A stretch of 64,000 bases of DNA from Lysinibacillus sp. FSL W8-0992 (GTDB taxonomy: Bacteria; Bacillota; Bacilli; Bacillales_A; Planococcaceae). The number at the start of each line of letters is the position of its first letter. Position 1 is the stretch's first letter. Location: positions 2,666,001 through 2,730,000 of the forward strand of contig NZ_JBBOZQ010000001.1 in the NCBI RefSeq assembly GCF_038008685.1, in the 5' to 3' direction. The translations under genes were made by a program, and so were the position numbers. Below, in pieces: positions 62,894-64,000 of this stretch. Under the pieces are notes generated by a model. The model ran no database searches. It worked only from the letters and a program-made list of their open reading frames with translations, and had not been told where the DNA came from.

Positions 62894-64000
62894 ATGACAA
62901 AACTTTGGGGCGGACGTTTCCAAAAATCAGCAGAAGCATGGGTTGATGAGTTTGGCGCATCGATTGGCTTTGACCAACAACTTGTTTTGGAAGACCTAGA
63001 AGGTAGTGTCGCACATGTCACGATGCTTGGTGCTACAGGAATTTTACCAGCAGCTGATGTAGAAGCGATTCTTGGCGGTCTTGCACAATTACAAGAAAAA
63101 GCAATCGCAGGGGAGCTAGAATTTACTGTTGCGAATGAAGATATTCACTTAAACCTTGAAAAAATGCTAATTGATTGCATCGGACCAGTTGGAGGTAAAC
63201 TTCATACAGGTCGTAGCCGTAATGACCAAGTAGCAACAGATATGCATATTTTCTTGAAAAAACGTGTAAAGGAAGCAATCGATTTAATCGAGACATTCCA
63301 AAAAACGTTAATAGAAAAAGCTGAGGAGCATGTTGAAACAATTGCGCCAGGCTATACGCATTTACAACGTGCGCAACCGATTTCTTTTGCACATCATTTA
63401 ATGGCCTATTTTTGGATGCTTGAGCGCGATAAACAACGTTTTACAGAATCCATGAAACGCATTGATATATTACCACTAGGTGCTGGTGCGATGGCAGGGA
63501 CAACCTTCCCGATTGACCGTCTAAAATCAGCAGAGCTACTTGGCTTTAGTGACGTATATGCAAATTCCATGGATGCGGTAAGTGACCGTGATTTTATCGT
63601 CGAGTTTTTAAGTAATTCATCATTGTTAATGGCGCATTTATCTCGTTTTGCCGAAGAAATTATTTTATGGTCAACAGATGAATTTAAATTTATCGAATTG
63701 GATGATGCCTTCTCAACAGGGTCTTCCATTATGCCACAAAAGAAAAATCCCGATATGGCAGAGCTAATTCGCGGAAAAACGGGTCGTGTCTACGGTAACC
63801 TTATGGGCTTACTAACTGTACTAAAAGGAACACCGTTAACTTACAACAAGGATATGCAAGAAGACAAAGAAGGTATGTTCGATACAGTGCATACGATTCT
63901 TGGATCTTTAAAAATCTTTGAAGGTATGGTGCGCACGATGACAGTAAATACAGAGCGTTTGCACAAGGCAGTACACTCTGACTTCTCAAATGCGACGGAA
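62894..64000 (+). CDS. argH: Argininosuccinate lyase (3' end missing)
   Basis: The first 369 residues of a protein that is usually about 460; the frame is open to the window end. It cleaves argininosuccinate to arginine and fumarate. [63 protein letters not shown] and the signature [24 protein letters not shown] (about 275-298) are present. AAAAAGGTGAG precedes the ATG. Confidence 0.95.
   Translation, partial: MTKLWGGRFQKSAEAWVDEFGASIGFDQQLVLEDLEGSVAHVTMLGATGILPAADVEAILGGLAQLQEKAIAGELEFTVANEDIHLNLEKMLIDCIGPVGGKLHTGRSRNDQVATDMHIFLKKRVKEAIDLIETFQKTLIEKAEEHVETIAPGYTHLQRAQPISFAHHLMAYFWMLERDKQRFTESMKRIDILPLGAGAMAGTTFPIDRLKSAELLGFSDVYANSMDAVSDRDFIVEFLSNSSLLMAHLSRFAEEIILWSTDEFKFIELDDAFSTGSSIMPQKKNPDMAELIRGKTGRVYGNLMGLLTVLKGTPLTYNKDMQEDKEGMFDTVHTILGSLKIFEGMVRTMTVNTERLHKAVHSDFSNATE

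Overview
The window looks like chromosomal DNA of a low-GC, Gram-positive, spore-forming rod of the Bacillales, most like Lysinibacillus or a close relative. The reasons are: AT-rich codon use, strong AGGAGG-type ribosome sites with frequent TTG and GTG starts, a T-box and two cobalamin riboswitches, a sporulation-type diadenylate cyclase (CdaS), a BirA-type biotin operator, and the gene order proC / MBL hydrolase / SDR with namA, rnz and dinB nearby, which recalls the yqj region of Bacillus subtilis. The genus is an inference. No rRNA, tRNA, phage, transposase or CRISPR array was seen.

Layout. 1-1.4 kb: end of a PepT-like peptidase and a lone CheW. 1.4-3.8 kb: nspC plus carboxynorspermidine/carboxyspermidine synthase, an aspartate-semialdehyde-based polyamine route. 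3.8-12 kb: accessory genes (TPR protein, LysE and EamA exporters, ATP-grasp enzyme, AraC regulator, unknown membrane proteins) with copies of a dispersed intergenic repeat. 12.2-15.9 kb: biotin operon bioD-bioA-bioY-bioB behind a BirA operator. 16-24.9 kb: a 40-residue protein, a LysE/XRE divergent pair, an aminotransferase/MocR divergent pair, dinB, acetyltransferases, YkuS, a frameshifted HAD gene and a Nudix hydrolase. 25-28.5 kb: a large secreted subtilase.

28.6-47.9 kb is the core of the window. A leftward cobalt transporter operon (cbiM-N-Q-O) and a rightward anaerobic cobalamin operon (cbiW-H60-X-J-C-D-ET-L-F-G-A, sirC, cobA, a nitroreductase, cobO/btuR, cobQ, a methyltransferase) diverge from a 0.9 kb region. 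Each is preceded by its own cobalamin riboswitch with a terminator. The operon covers uroporphyrinogen III to cobyric acid. The later genes cobD/cbiB, cobU and cobS are not in the window. The nitroreductase and the final methyltransferase have no assigned step.

48-57 kb: rnz, cdaS, and a MarR-controlled operon (ring-cleaving dioxygenase, luciferase-like oxidoreductase, FMN reductase broken by an amber codon) with a matching inverted repeat in both promoters. Then come a 433-bp repeat structure with 15-bp inverted ends, a DUF2332 protein, LysR, a phosphoesterase and a DUF1450 protein. 57-61 kb: a 21-bp-periodic repeat, namA and proC behind a proline-type T-box, an MBL hydrolase and an SDR. 61.6 kb to the end: argG and the start of argH with a strong hairpin between them.

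Most of the window is ordinary housekeeping and biosynthesis. I did not find a clearly new defence or mobile system. The best leads are the repeat families, the two unassigned enzymes in the cobalamin operon, the MarR regulon sites and two genes disrupted by single-base changes.
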